Assembly: GCA_028753945.1 (NCBI GenBank)
Contig: JAPNXP010000007.1
Coordinates: 4,526,001 to 4,590,000, forward strand
DNA: 64,000 nucleotides
Reading direction: 5' to 3'
Source: Hexactinellida sp. DTS-2022
Lineage: Eukaryota > Porifera > Hexactinellida
In this document: positions 12,198 to 23,310 of the stretch, in pieces
Position numbering within the stretch: the stretch's first letter is position 1
Layout: every line of letters begins with the position of its first letter
The notes under the pieces: generated by a model
Database searches by the model: none
Seen by the model: only the letters and a program-made list of their open reading frames with translations
What the model was told of the DNA's origin: nothing
Translations under genes and position numbers: made by a program

Positions 12198-12325
12198 TAA
12201 AATCCAAAATTGCACCCTGTGCCGACGCATGTTCGTTTGGTGGCACTATATTTTGTTGGTTGTTTATTGATAGTGCCTCCAAAGGAACATGCTGTCGGCG
12301 CAGGCTGCAATTTTGGATTTTTTTT
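12198..12325. repeat. H hairpin, copy 5
   Basis: The left arm has TTGCACCCTGTG while the right keeps GCGCAGGCTGC, so two stem positions are unmatched. The loop is of the TTTTGTTGGTTGTTTATTG type. Confidence 0.85.
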
Positions 12326-13044
12326 AGCCAAGTCATCAACGCCCAAGGTGTGAAGAAGCATTTGTTAATTGGTCCGAGTCACAAGGAACGGTAGTTTAAT
12401 TTGAAGTTTGTTTCTATCTTAAACCATCTTGAGTTTGATGCCATGCCATTCATTCATTATGTATTGATAATAAATTATATTATTAGTTATTTATATTAGC
12501 ATTGTTATCCACGGTTGAGTTGAATTAAGTCAACAAATTCCTTATATTATATTATTTTATTTAATCCATTGTATGGTAAATTAAATAGAAGCCAGCTGCA
12601 ATTTATAAGTTAAATCGATTTAATTATCGCAAGTTGAATCAATAGAGTAAGATTTAACAAGTTAAATCAATATAATTATTACAAGTTGAAACAATGGAAT
12701 TAGATTTAACAGTTATACTGAAACTGAAGAGTGAGTAAACAAAGAAATTTCAACCCCCATTTATGGCAGAAATAAAACTCTTTATAGAAAGTTTTCTTCT
12801 CCCATCAGACGCAGAATTTTATGGTGAATCCAAATGTGAAATAAAATTTGGGGGTTTAGTAAAACATATTTTGTGTTATGGACCAGACAAATTTTGAAAG
12901 GTGTTAAAGATGTGTCAAAAATTTGTTAATCAAAAATCGTAACCCCAGGTGCAAATTAGACGGTCCCATCGCACCTACATGCCAAGTTTCAGCCCATCAA
13001 CTATAAAGCTCAGGCCAGGGCACCGTCTACGGAGAAAAAAAATA

Positions 13045-13170
13045 AAATCCAAAATTGCAGCCTGTGCCGACGCATGTTCCTTTGGTGGCACTATATTTTT
13101 TTGGTGGTTTATTGATAGTGCCTCCAATGGAACATGCTGTCGGCACAGCTACAATTTTGGATTTTTTTTT
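13045..13170. repeat. H hairpin, copy 6
   Basis: The left arm is the standard GCAGCCTGTGCCGACGC. The right arm is shortened to GTCGGCACAGCTACAATT. The right arm carries CCAATGGAACATG instead of CCAAAGGAACATG. Confidence 0.85.
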
Positions 13171-14566
13171 CGCCATGTCATCATCACTATGAAGGTGTTA
13201 AATTATTTCAAAAAGGTGTTACAGAAGGAATCGACCCATCTAGTGGTGGAAGTTTCCATTTAGTTCACTTCATTTTAGAGATATTCAAGTTTGAGTAGAA
13301 TATAATAGCTGATGACTCAGCATTTTTTATGTAAGTGTTGGGTCATCACCCAACATCAACTAACCCATTTTAAATATCGAATTTACAAAATTGTAAAAAC
13401 ACATTTTTTTGACGATGTCATCATCACCTCAAGGTGTCAGAACCCATTTGTAGAGGTGTTACGTGGCATAAGGATCAATTGATGAATTGGAAGTTTGTTT
13501 CTATCTTGTATCATCTCTGAGATTTATGATATTTAATTAATTAGTATAAATAATTATTAATATTATTTATAATATAGCAACAATTTCAATGTCAACTAAC
13601 AATTATTAAGTTAGATTATTTTGTCATAAATAATAAATTAATTAATTTGGCTATCAAATTTCAATTCCACGCACTCGATAACCCCAATAATCTACTTGCG
13701 AATTATTTAATTCACAAAATTGTAAAAATACATTTTTTTGACGATGTCATCATCACCTCAAGGTGTCAAGATCCACTTGTATAGGTGGTACGTGCCATAA
13801 GGACCAATTGATAAATTTAAAGTTTGTTTCTATCTTATATCATTTCTGAGATTAATGAAATTTAGATAATTAGTATAAATATTTAATTAATCTATTAATA
13901 ATTTAACACCATTATAATGTACAGCAAAATAAATTAAGTTCAATTATTAGTAATTATTATTAATTTTTATTTTATTTCACTATCATATTTGAATTCAGCG
14001 CACTCGATAACCCCAAAATCTATTTGGAACCATCTTTATACGTTAAACACAGAGCGAATTAATTAGAATTAAATATGTCATGTATCCACTGTGCAATAAT
14101 ATTTTCGGAGAAGTAAATATAATCACATGATCTGTCGTTGTTGTGGAATGTAAAATCTTAGATTTCAATTGGAAAATAGAAGCCTACTCGATCTCACAAG
14201 TTGAATCAATATAATAATCACAAGTTGAAACAATATAATTAGTTTTAACACTTTCAATTGAACTGAAGTGTTAGTAAACAAAGGAAACTTGCAACTGAAT
14301 TGTGGCACAAACGAAGCCCAATTTAAAAATTCGTGCACTGTGAAAAGGTGTAGAATTTAATTATCTATCGAATGCATATAAATTGAATATTCGCGCACTA
14401 TTTATTGTTCCTTTTCTAACATTAAACAGGTATAAAAATGTGTCCAAAAAAATGTGATAAACAATCGTGACCCCAGATGCACATCTGTAACCCATGAGAC
14501 ACCTGTCCTGAAAATTTCAGTTCTTAGTTAATTATGCTCTGTTCTGTGGAGACGATACGGACCAAT

Positions 14567-14695
14567 AAAAAATCCAAAATTGCAGCCTGTGCCGACGCAT
14601 GTTCATTTGGTGGCACTATATTTTGGTGGTGGTCTATTGATAGTGCCTCCAATGGAACATGCTGTCGGCACAGGCTGCAATTTTGGATTTTTTTT
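14567..14695. repeat. H hairpin, copy 7
   Basis: Follows GATACGGACCAATAAAA. The left arm has GTTCATTTGG and the right CCAATGGAAC. The remaining stem is intact. The right flank is CACCAAGTCATC. Confidence 0.85.
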
Positions 14696-15779
14696 CACCA
14701 AGTCATCATCACTATAAAGGTGTTAAATTATTTCAGAAAGGTGTTTCAGAAGGCTACGACCCTTAGAGTGGTGGAAGTTTCCATTTTGCTCACTTCGTTT
14801 CAAAGATATTCAAGTTTCAGTAGAATATAATAAGTGATGAATCAGCATTTTTTATGTGAGTGTTGGGTCATCACCCAACTCCAACTGACCCATTTTAATA
14901 ATATAATTCACAAAATTGTAAAAATACATTTTTTTGACGATGTCATCATCACCTCAAGGTGTCAAGATCCACTTGTATAGGTGGTACGTGCCATAAGGAC
15001 CAATTGATAAATTTAAAGTTTGTTTCTATCTTGTATCATTTCTGAGATTAATGAAATTTAGATAATTAGTATAAATATTTAATTAATCTAAGATAATTTA
15101 ACACCAATATTATTTACATCAAAATAAATTAAGTTCAATTATTTGCTATAATAATTAATTTAAATTTAATTTCACTATCATATTTGAATTCAGCGCACTC
15201 GATACCCTAATAATCTAATTGGAACCGTTTCTCTAAGTTAAACACAGAGCGAATTAATTAGAATTAAATATCTCATGTATCCATTGTTCAAGAATATTCT
15301 GAGCAGAAATAAATATAATCACATAATCTGTTGTTGTTATGGAATGTAAAATCTTAGTTTTCAATTAGAAAATAGAAGCCTACTCGATCTCACAAGTTGA
15401 ATCAATGTAATTATCACAAGTTGAAACAATAGAATTCGATTTAACACTTCAATTGAACTGAAGTGTTAGTAAACAAAGGAAACTTGCAACTCAATTGTGG
15501 CACAAACGAAACTCAATTTAAAAATTCGTGCACTGTGAAAAGGTGTAGAATTTAATTCTCTATCGAATGCATATAAATTAAATATTTGTGCACTATTTAT
15601 TGTTCTTTTTCTAATATTAAACAGGTGCAAAAATGTGTCTAAAAAAATGTAGTAAAAAATCGTGATCCCAGGTGCACATCTGTAACCCATGAGACACCTG
15701 TCCTGAAATTTTGGGTTCTTAGTTAATTAAACTCTGTTCAGTGGACGATCTACGGACCAAAAATAATAATAACTAACCA

Positions 15780-16162
15780 AAGCACTAAGATTAGAACTGG
15801 GCCACTATACTATAGTATAGTCGGCACAGTAATAACCAAGGCAGTAAGATTAGAACTGGGCCACTATACTATAGTATAGTCGGCACAGTAATAATAAAAA
15901 TAATAAAAATAATAATAAAGGCAGTGATTTCAATACTGGGCCACTATACTATAGTATAGTCGGCACAGTAATAATAACCAAGGCACTAAGACCAATACTG
16001 GGCCACTATACTATAGTATAGTCGGCACAGTAATAATATACAATAAAGGCAGTAAGATTAGAACTGGGCCACTATACTATAGTATAGTCGGCACAGTAAT
16101 AATAATAAAGGCAGTGATTCCAATACTGGGCCACTATACTATAGTATAGTCGGCACAGTAAA
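15780..16162 (+). repeat. P minisatellite array, 6 units
   Basis: Six units of about 55-80 bp. Each has a variable lead RGCASTRAGAYYARWACTG, then GGCC and the 18-bp perfect palindrome ACTATACTATAGTATAGT, then CGGCACAGTA and an AAT-rich linker. The leads fall into two classes (AAGATTAGAACTG and GATT/GACCAATACTG). Confidence 0.9.
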
Positions 16163-16164
16163 AA

Positions 16165-16558
16165 CACAATTGTTGTGGATATGTGTGTTTGTCCAGGATT
16201 AATAGGAAAGACTATAAGTTCTAGAAATCTGAAAATTTGCATGCAGGAGTAATTTTACACGCTGACAACGATCTATTGGTTTACACAAAAACGGGATTAT
16301 GACGTCATTAAGGCACATATTTGGGAATAACTCTTTCAGATTTTATCCGGTTCGCCACACAATTTTAGGTAGCAAGACAACATACAATGAGACGCACGTA
16401 TGAGATTGTGACGTCACGTAGGAACTAATTTGGATTCAGCTGTTAGAATTTGATTCATTCGTCAAAAAATTTTGTCACATTCTAAAAAATATTGTAAATT
16501 TGTAATGCATGTCTCTACAAATTTGTATAATTTTCGCATTTAATTTGCGCCAGACAAT
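16165..16558 (+). repeat. Helitron-like fragment
   Basis: It contains ACAATTGTTGTGGATATG, TGTTTGTCCAGG, TGACAACGATCTATTGGTTT, GATTATGACGTCATTA and TGTGACGTCACGTAGG. The same features occur in the same order at 26395-26760. It is a 5' fragment of the repeat that is tandemly arrayed at 23.3-27.7 kb, placed here between a P array and an H hairpin. Confidence 0.7.
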
Positions 16559-16559
16559 A

Positions 16560-16692
16560 AAAAATCTAAAATTGCAGCTGTGCCGATAGTATGTTCCTTG
16601 GAGGCACTGTATTTGGTGGCTACTGGTTAGTTAATTGATATTTGCCTCCAAAGGAACATGCTGTCGGAACAGCTGCAATTTTGGATTTCTTT
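16560..16692. repeat. H hairpin, copy 8
   Basis: Arms AAAATCTAAAATTGCAGC and GCTGCAATTTTGGATTTC. Both arms have the shortened GCAGCTGTG / CAGCTGC form. The left arm has TCTAAAA where the right keeps TTTTGGA (a G-T wobble). The loop is longer than usual. Confidence 0.8.
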
Positions 16693-17373
16693 CGCCATGT
16701 CACCATCACATCAGGGTGTTATGACCCATTTGTCAAGCGGTCACAAGAACAAGGAACAATTGATAAATAGGAAGTTTGTTTCTATCTAAAACCATCATTG
16801 AGATAATTAAATGTTTACTAAATATGTATAAATTACCATTTAGTTATTAATTAATTTCCATTAATATCCACCGTGAATTTACTTAAGTCAAACAAATTCC
16901 TTATTTTATTATATTTGCATTTTTAATCCATTATACATATATTAAATACACCAATTAAATAGAAGCTAGCTCGAATTCACAAGTAGAATCAATACAATAA
17001 TCTCAAGTTTAAACAAGAGTAAGATTTAACAAGTTGAATCAATATAATTATTACAAGTTAAAACAAGGAAGTATAGTAAACAAAGGAAATTTGCAACTTA
17101 ATTGTGAGACAAACTAAGCCCAATTTGAAAATTCGTGCACTCTGAAAAGGTGTAGAATTTAATTCCTTATCGAATGCATATAAATTGAATATTCGGGGAT
17201 TATTTATTGTTCCTGTTTCAATATTAAACTGGTACAAAAATGTGTCCAAATCAATGTAATATAAAAATCGTGACCCCAGGTGTACATCTGTTACCCATGA
17301 GACACCTATCCTGAAAATTTCTGTTCTTAGTTATTAAAACTCGGTTCTGTGAAGAGGATACGGACGAAAAACA
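16693..17373. repeat. Module flank, divergent copy
   Basis: Starts CGCCATGTCACCATC and runs through TTTGTTTCTATCT, GAAACCTACCTC-type AT-rich text and GTGACCCCAGGTGTACATCTG to GAGGATACGGACGAAAAAC. It matches the module scheme of the block to its left. No gene seen. Confidence 0.6.
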
Positions 17374-17515
17374 ATAACTAACCAGGTCAGTCATTTCAAT
17401 ACTGGGCCACTATACTTTAGTAGTATAGTCGGCACAGTAATTATAATAATAACTAACCAAGGCAGTAAGATTAGAACTGGGCCACTATACTATAGTATAG
17501 TCGGCACAGTAAAAA
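17374..17515 (+). repeat. P minisatellite, 2 units
   Basis: Two units. The first has a 3-bp expansion of the palindrome centre (CTATACTTTAGTAGTATAG), the second has the standard centre. Confidence 0.85.
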
Positions 17516-17605
17516 TGTAACCTCCTATTGCTGAGTCTTTGCACATATTGAAATTTGATGATTTAGTCTTCACCTACATTAATTCCGAAATTTCATACTT
17601 GATAA

Positions 17606-18237
17606 CAGGGGCGTCAGGTTGACCAAAAAAGCGGGGGGGCCGTTGTACTAGTAACTAGTTCATTCAATATGTCAAATACACAAATAAAAATGAATAGTAC
17701 TGTAATATCAATTATATTTTGAATCCTTCCATGTCTGCATTCAACGTCTGCATTTCCTCAAGCTAAGTGAAGATAGCTTGAGGAATTCTTAAAATAAGTT
17801 AATGACATTAATTTGTTTATGATAATATTAATTGGCTTTTATTCATAGGCGTCGTAACCCGCCCAGGTGCCCGGAAATGTCCGGGCGGCCCGGAAGGGTT
17901 GCCCCTATGCTACTAATACAATACCCGGAGTTTACCCGGACATTACCCGGATTTTCCGGGCGGCCCGAAGGATTTACCTTTGCATTTACGACGCCTATGC
18001 TTTTATTACACGTATACATTTCAAATACATAAATAAATAATATATAATCAGTAGTATATAGTATTGCAATCACGCACTGCATATTTATTCACAGCACATT
18101 GAGTAAACTAGGATCAAAATACCTTTAAAGCGATCATAATTTTGAAAATAAACTGGGGGGGCGGCCCCCCCAGGTTTTTGGCTCATTTCAAAACAGGGGG
18201 GGCGAGTCCCCCCTCCCCCCGAAACCTGACGCCCCTG
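17606..18237. mobile_element. hAT-type non-autonomous element
   Basis: A 632-bp element with ends CAGGGGCGTCAGGTT and AACCTGACGCCCCTG, flanked by a perfect 8-bp duplication CTTGATAA (17598-17605 and 18238-18245). The 8-bp duplication and CAGGGGCG ends fit hAT. No transposase is present. A second hAT-type element is inserted in it at 17844. Confidence 0.88.
17844..17999. mobile_element. Nested hAT-type MITE
   Basis: A 156-bp element with ends CATAGGCGTCGTAA and TTACGACGCCTATG, flanked by 8-bp duplications CTTTTATT (17836-17843 and 18000-18007). It is GC-rich inside, with repeated CCCGGA/TCCGGG motifs. It lies within the larger element at 17606-18237, so it is the later insertion. Confidence 0.88.
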
Positions 18238-18245
18238 CTTGATAA

Positions 18246-18465
18246 TCCAGAATTAATTTGAATTAAGGGTCCAAAATAAGCTGAAAATTTGTATACAGGG
18301 GTAATTTTGCACTGCGACAACGATATATTGGTTTTTGTAGAGAAATATTCGCATTTTCTTCCAAAAATGGTGACAAAATATTTTAGACATTTAAATTCGA
18401 GTGGTTTTTTAACTTTGTTTATATAACAGTTGGTTAGTAATAAATTATTACTAACCAACTGACCA
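18246..18465 (+). repeat. Helitron-like fragment
   Basis: Contains AAGCTGAAAATTTGTATACA, ACTGCGACAACGAT and GGTGACAAAATATTTTAGAC, shared with the Helitron-like units at 23.3-26.4 kb. It ends in an inverted repeat GTTGGTTAGTAATAAATTAT/ATTACTAACCAAC. Confidence 0.65.
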
Positions 18466-18532
<67 letters not shown>

Positions 18533-18562
18533 ATTACTAATAATAATAATAATAATAATTAA
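18466..18562. repeat. (TTA)n microsatellite
   Basis: About twenty tandem ATT/TTA triplets, then an inverted AAT tract, forming a simple-sequence palindrome. Confidence 0.9.
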
Positions 18563-18589
18563 CTAACTACCAATTCATAATCATAAGTA

Positions 18590-18693
18590 CAGTAGTCTCC
18601 CAAAACCAAAACGGACACTCCGAGAAGCGGACATCTCTCTACAACGGACAAAATCCATGCCCCCAATGTGTCCGTTATTCGGAGACTCCACTG
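18590..18693. mobile_element. Tigger-like MITE
   Basis: A 104-bp element with ends CAGTAGTCTCC and GGAGACTCCACTG and internal CGGACA/TGTCCG inverted motifs, flanked by TA on both sides. Typical of mariner/pogo MITEs of the type CAGTNGACTCTCCG. Confidence 0.85.
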
Positions 18694-18695
18694 TA

Positions 18696-19077
18696 AAACC
18701 AAAACTAATCTCAAACAATTCTAATAATCTCACATATAGTTAGTTGCTAATTTATAATCAATTTCGTTACTTTAAATTTACGATTTCTCAATCTTATACA
18801 TCTCCATCCATAAGAAACGCGACTTCTAATTAGTAAGATGGAAATTTTTCAACTACTTCGGTAATCTTCGCGTCTGTTGGCTATGTCGTCCAGTGCCCTT
18901 CTCTGGGTTGCAGTATCATCTTTGTTAGCTAGTTCATCCACTTTAAGAGTTTTCCTAGGAGTAGAGCAAATTACATTTATTATCAAGATTTTGTGGTAAC
19001 TAAGTATTCCAATTATAGATTCTTTAAATTATCTTATAGGTCTTGTTGACAGTTATCGTATACTGTTTTGTCAATAT
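18696..19077. other. Sequence between MITE and retrotransposon
   Basis: AT-rich with nothing recognised. It may contain the decayed 3' end or LTR of the minus-strand Ty3/Gypsy element, but I see no matching second LTR. Confidence 0.3.
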
Positions 19078-19722
19078 CTACTCCCAACTCTCGTTATGTT
19101 TAGGGGGTTTACTACTTTCTGTAAGTTCGCTCTCATTGCTATCCAATGGTGATGATATTCTCGATACTGTTCTTTCATCTACTTTGAATATCAGGTTATA
19201 AGCTTCTGGTATCTGTTTGAGAAGTAAACGATCATCCCGCAATATACGAGATTGTAAACGATTTATGTGAACCACACGTATGTGCCCTTCCTTATTTTTA
19301 ACCATCATGTTTACCGGACCCTGAATTTCTGCGATATACCTCCGCCTTCCCATTTACTGTTTAGTTTTCTAGACACCCCACCATGAGGTATAGAGAACCA
19401 AACAGGGTCGCCTACTGCGAACTGTGAATCTCTAGGCTTCGACTTAGAATCATAATAATATTTTTGACGTTTCTGAGATTCTACCATTGACATTCTACAA
19501 AATCACGGAGTTCCGCCAATTTTCTCGAAGAAACAAATTATATGAACTTGGATCATATTCTGCAGGAGTTTTCAGATGTATCGTGTTCGGAGGATCGCGA
19601 CCATACATTAATTCGAACGATGTTTTACCTGTAGAAGCATGCTTAGTTGTTTTATATTTACAAAGCACCAAAGGGAGAAATTTTTCCCACTCGTGACTCT
19701 TTTCCACATAACACCTCAACAT
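19078..19722 (-). pseudogene. Ty3/Gypsy integrase C-terminal remnants
   Basis: Three overlapping minus-strand frames. 19495-19722 has PLVLCKYKTTKHASTG and FELMYGRDPP, the end of the integrase core. 19311-19493 has KYYYDSKSKPR and FAVGDPVWF-type text. 19078-19353 has HIRVVHINRLQS, the chromodomain-free tail. The frame changes twice. Confidence 0.8.
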
Positions 19723-19896
19723 CTGAAGTATAGTTCGGTTACCACGTTCTACAAGGGAATTCCCTTGTGGGTGATAAACAGTGTACTTGTTTTCTTAATT
19801 CCTAGTGATTTACAAGTTTCCTTTAACAGGTAAGATTCAAATTACGTCCTTGGTCCGAGTGCAAAAATTATGGCGTTCCCAATCCCACAAATAGAT

Positions 19897-20129
19897 CAGG
19901 GGTGCCCAACTAGCTTTTAATCGCGGGGGCCACATTGATTTCCTCCAATCTTTAGGTGGTCCATAAAGGCCAATTGCTAAATTTTAGTATCCAAGCGGAA
20001 ATGGAACAGAAAAGGTTAAGAAACACATCTAAAATCATGACAGACTACATAAAATGATCAAAAATAGTAACTGGATTAAATTTTACCCGGGCTGGATCCG
20101 GCCCACGGGCCGTATATTGGGCACCCCTG
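19897..20129. mobile_element. hAT-type MITE inserted in Gypsy integrase
   Basis: A 233-bp element with ends CAGGGGTGCCCAAC and TTGGGCACCCCTG, flanked by an exact 8-bp duplication AAATAGAT (19889-19896 and 20130-20137). The ends match the common hAT MITE pattern. It splits the retrotransposon integrase, so it is younger than the retrotransposon copy. Confidence 0.92.
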
Positions 20130-20248
20130 AAATAGATCAACCAGAAGATTGGTTATGGTTTCTGCCTTTTGATCCTTCATCGGTAAACATTCCAATCACT
20201 TAGAAAACGCGTCTTCTCAAACTAATAGATACTTATTTCCATTGACAC

Positions 20249-20521
20249 TCATCGGAATCTCATTATCTCAAGTATATCTACTTGAAACAAACACATTGTT
20301 CGACCAATTGGCGTATTCTGAAGAGGTGGTTTGACAGGAAGAGCAAGCTTACCCCTCTGACACACTTCACACGAGGTAACATAATCCACTACATCTGATG
20401 CCATGATAACCCAATACGCCACTAGCTTCAAACGGCTTAATGTTTTTTCAATTCCTTGATGACCGGCTTCATCATGAACCTGACTTAATAAGCTAATTCT
20501 GATTTTGTCAGGATAAATCAC
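20249..20521 (-). pseudogene. Ty3/Gypsy integrase zinc-binding domain remnant
   Basis: 90 residues with the H2C2 finger: HDEAGHQGIEKTLSRL and CEVCQRGK. The DDE core that should follow is interrupted by a MITE at 19897-20129 and by stops. Confidence 0.8.
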
Positions 20522-20839
20522 ACCCTCCTAGTTTCAGAAAACGGCTCAATTTTGTAATTGGGAACCAATACTCCATTAACAATCTATAATTGATATTAAA
20601 GTTGTTTGTACCTCTTCAAACTAGTTTCGTTTCATTCTCGTCCAGAAAAACGTTCATCCGGCATCCAACGGAAAAATCCGCATTTCATGTAATAATTTTG
20701 AAATGATCTTGTCTTTTCGTTGTTCTAAGTTAACTTCAATTAAATTTGATAGCTCGGTAAGTTCAGTGACAGCACCTGTGTTCCAAATCACATTCCGCGC
20801 GGTTTGTTACTCTTCTATCGGATTCTGTTAGTAACGAGT

Positions 20840-21262
20840 CTACCGTATGATCAGTATCTTCTTTATAGGTAGGATTGTACAAACGAGATAGTGCATCTGC
20901 ATGCTTTTTTCTTGACCTTTTCGATACTTAATTGTGCGGCCCATCTCCACAAACGGCCAATATTTTTGGCTTGCAAGCCTTTCAAGCGGTTTATTACATG
21001 TGAGAATTTGAAATTTCCTCCCAATTAAATAATGTCGGTAACGTTTTAAAGGTTCCACTATTGCGAGGCATTCTTGCTCAATTACGCTATAATTATTTTC
21101 AGCATTTGATAACTCTCTACTATAATATGCAACAGCATGACCACTCTGTTCAAGCACTGCACCTAAACCTTGTGAACTTGCATATGTGCAAAGTGTAAAC
21201 ATTGTCTCGAAGTTTGGACAAACTAAAACAGGTTCCGAAGACAGCCACTTCTTGAGTTCCAA
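20840..21262 (-). pseudogene. Ty3/Gypsy RNase H remnant
   Basis: 140 residues including GLGAVLEQ, HAVAYYSRELSNAE, NYSVIEQECLAIV and RHYLIGRKFQILT, the standard Gypsy RNase H sequence. The first catalytic Asp (usually in TDAS) reads Tyr in the phrase CTYASS. The frame ends early in the connection region. Confidence 0.85.
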
Positions 21263-21321
21263 AAATTATCTTTCTGTGCTACTAGTCCAGTTGAAATTCA
21301 CATCTGTCCTCAGCAAGGAAT

Positions 21322-22090
21322 TTAATGGATTTTCAAAGAAGCAAAATCTTTTATGTATCTACGATAATATCCTGCTAATCCCAAGAATTGTTTCACTTCT
21401 TTTTGACTTGAAGGACGAGGCCACTGAATAATAGATTCTACCTTAGATTGATCTGGGGACATCTCCAAACTCGAAAACGCATGCCCGAGATAAGTAACTT
21501 TACTCCTACCAATTTGGCATTTTTTACCCCGCAGAGTTAAGTTGTGTTTCACGAGTCTTTGGAAAACATCTCGCAAAAACAATTCGATGAGATGAGATGA
21601 GATATCCGGTGAAAATATCAATATTTCATCAATAAAATTATCTGTACTTTGTTCCAACCCACGTAGAACATGATCCATGATGCGTTGGCATGCCCTGGGT
21701 CCACATGTGAGTCCGAATGGAAGGACATTAAATTCGTAAAGTCCCATACCAGGTTCCAATGAGAATGCAGTTTTCTGACGGTCACATTTTGATACGGGCA
21801 TCTGCCAATATAGCCGGAATTTAAATCCAACTTGGTGAAGTAACTCATTCCACTCAATTTATCTTGAACCTGGTCAGGTAAGGGATTATTAATAACTTAA
21901 CATAACAGACATAACTTATATAACTTATAAAGGATAAGCAGCCTTCAGTGTCATTTTATTTAGACCACGATAATCAATGCAAAAACGTATACCTCCGTCT
22001 TTCATTCCTACGATCACTGGTGGAGATAGCCAGGGCCTGTTTGATACTCGTATGATATTTCTATCTAACATGTCCTGTATCTGATGTCTA
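21322..22090 (-). pseudogene. Ty3/Gypsy reverse transcriptase remnant
   Basis: At 21930-22090 the minus strand has the finger region (PPVIVGMKDGGIRFCIDYR). At 21322-21801 lie the palm and thumb: FNVLPFGLTCGP, the catalytic box as FIDE, and QFLGLAGYYRRYI. The YxDD box normally reads YIDD; here the second Asp is Glu, which should disable it. Short stops and an AT-rich indel around 21890-21930 also break the frame. Confidence 0.88.
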
Positions 22091-22379
22091 CTCTGATTTA
22101 CTATATGTTTGAGGAATTATTCTAGCAGGTGTTATTAGAGGTATAAATCCGAAATTCTTCGACTTTGGCAACTCCTGGAACGGAATTGAAAAGATCTGGA
22201 ACTCTTCCGTTATGTCAATAAATTCTTCACTGCATACCGGTAACTCGAATGTGGAGATACTTCCATATCTAGGAACTGCACAACGGCATTCCCAATCATC
22301 TTCGATACTTGTATCCACTATGGTTGAAATGGAATACATCTCGGGTATAATTTATTTGTGGACTGGACTTGAACTTTTG

Positions 22380-22520
22380 GGAAATCCCCTCGACTTTTCG
22401 GCAGTAGTTAATTCACCTATCAGCGTCCCGATGATACTTCGTTTCGCAAAATTGAGTTGCACTTTGTGACGTGCCAAAAAAATTATTCCAATAATGCTGT
22501 AATTAAATTAAACATTGGGG
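22380..22520 (-). pseudogene. Ty3/Gypsy protease remnant
   Basis: The minus strand near 22440-22500 reads a hydrophobic IIGIIFL followed by ARHKVQLNF, the pattern near the C-terminus of retropepsins (usually ILGxDFL...). The active-site DTG region is not visible. The following 22088-22339 minus frame is the protease-RT linker. Confidence 0.55.
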
Positions 22521-23310
22521 AAGTGTAATCAGAAGGAGCACACTCCCATCCCGTCTGTGAGGGGTTTTTAATATATAGATTTGGAATCGAGCTATCCTTG
22601 GTGCAGCTGAAATTTATTGAGCTACTAACATTTGGGAGAATTTGAATTTCCCAAACAAATTAATTGTGTAACATTCTTATTAAGGGAATCTTATGAGGAA
22701 TATCTATACTATTACAACACAAACCTGTGTGTATGTATATATATAAATTTGTTTGTATGTTCCGAGTTGATTGAAAAACTGGACGGTTTCCAAATCTGAC
22801 TTTTGGCATATAGGCAGGGGCGCCGAGAGGTTTTGCGGGCCCCAGGGCAAACAATAATGATGGGCCTGTCACGAAAAATTGATCCGAGGGGCCAAAATTT
22901 TAATGAAATTTGTTCCTTCTGTGGAAAAATGGTCCCTCTGAGGTTTGTGTTCATTTAGTTTCCGTATTTACTAGAATAGTAGCCTAGGCGATTTTTCGCC
23001 ATAATGGTACCCAAAAATTTATGAATAAGCATGTCACTGGAAAATTGTGGACCAAAATTGTATGGAAAACTGGTCCTAGAACCATTTTTCAATGGAATAT
23101 TGCTCCCCAGGACCAATTTTTCCCGAAAAAATGGTCCGGGAATCAATATTCCACGGAAAAATGGTCCTATAGGACCAATTTTTTCGGGGACCAATTTTCC
23201 ATTGACAGGCCCCTCTGGAACCTTTCCCAAACCAAAATGTTCATTTTACACGATTTCCTTATCTCTTTATAATTAAAGTTTCAGTTAACTATATTTCATT
23301 CAATTATCTA
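22521..23310. repeat. hAT-like end and GGACCA inverted subrepeats
   Basis: At 22816 a CAGGGGCGCCGAGAGG end typical of hAT elements begins a segment rich in short inverted motifs GGACCAATTTT / AAAATGGTCC (about 23045-23200). No matching right end or duplication was found, so this looks like a truncated non-autonomous element. The rest is AT-rich with no gene seen. Confidence 0.5.

Larger units (their letters stand above)
6195..16692. repeat. Array of repeat modules carrying H hairpins (first block)
   Basis: The block consists of related modules of about 0.7-1.5 kb. A module starts with a conserved segment containing ATCGTRACCCCAGGTGCA (for example 6920, 8345, 9195, 12935, 15660). It comes in two versions: one runs to GGCACCGTCTACGGAGAAA, the other to GAGGATACGGA. 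Then come an AAT-rich stretch, an H hairpin (or P array), CGCC(A/T)(A/T)GTCATC, and long AT-rich flanks. The flanks contain constant phrases such as AAGTTTGTTTCTATCTT, AGCAATGTTATCCACGG and GAAGTGTGAGTAAACAAAG. Copies differ by point changes and small indels. No frame here looks like a real gene. The modules could be decayed non-autonomous transposons amplified as a satellite-like array. Confidence 0.8.
19078..22520 (-). mobile_element. Decayed Ty3/Gypsy retrotransposon (pol region)
   Basis: Reading leftwards: protease tail, reverse transcriptase, RNase H, integrase zinc domain, integrase C-terminal part. This is the Ty3/Gypsy order. All pieces are on the minus strand in several frames, separated by stops and shifts, and one piece is interrupted by a MITE. 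No gag, primer-binding site or LTR pair could be identified, so the ends given are those of recognisable coding remnants. Confidence 0.85.

Noticed and set aside
13310-13370. Hammerhead ribozyme motif (CTGATGA near a hairpin)
   Set aside because: The CTGATGACTCAGC segment lacks the GAAA strand and the required stem arrangement.
18700-22520. Complete LTR retrotransposon
   Set aside because: No pair of LTRs, primer-binding site or gag could be found. Only pol remnants are supported.
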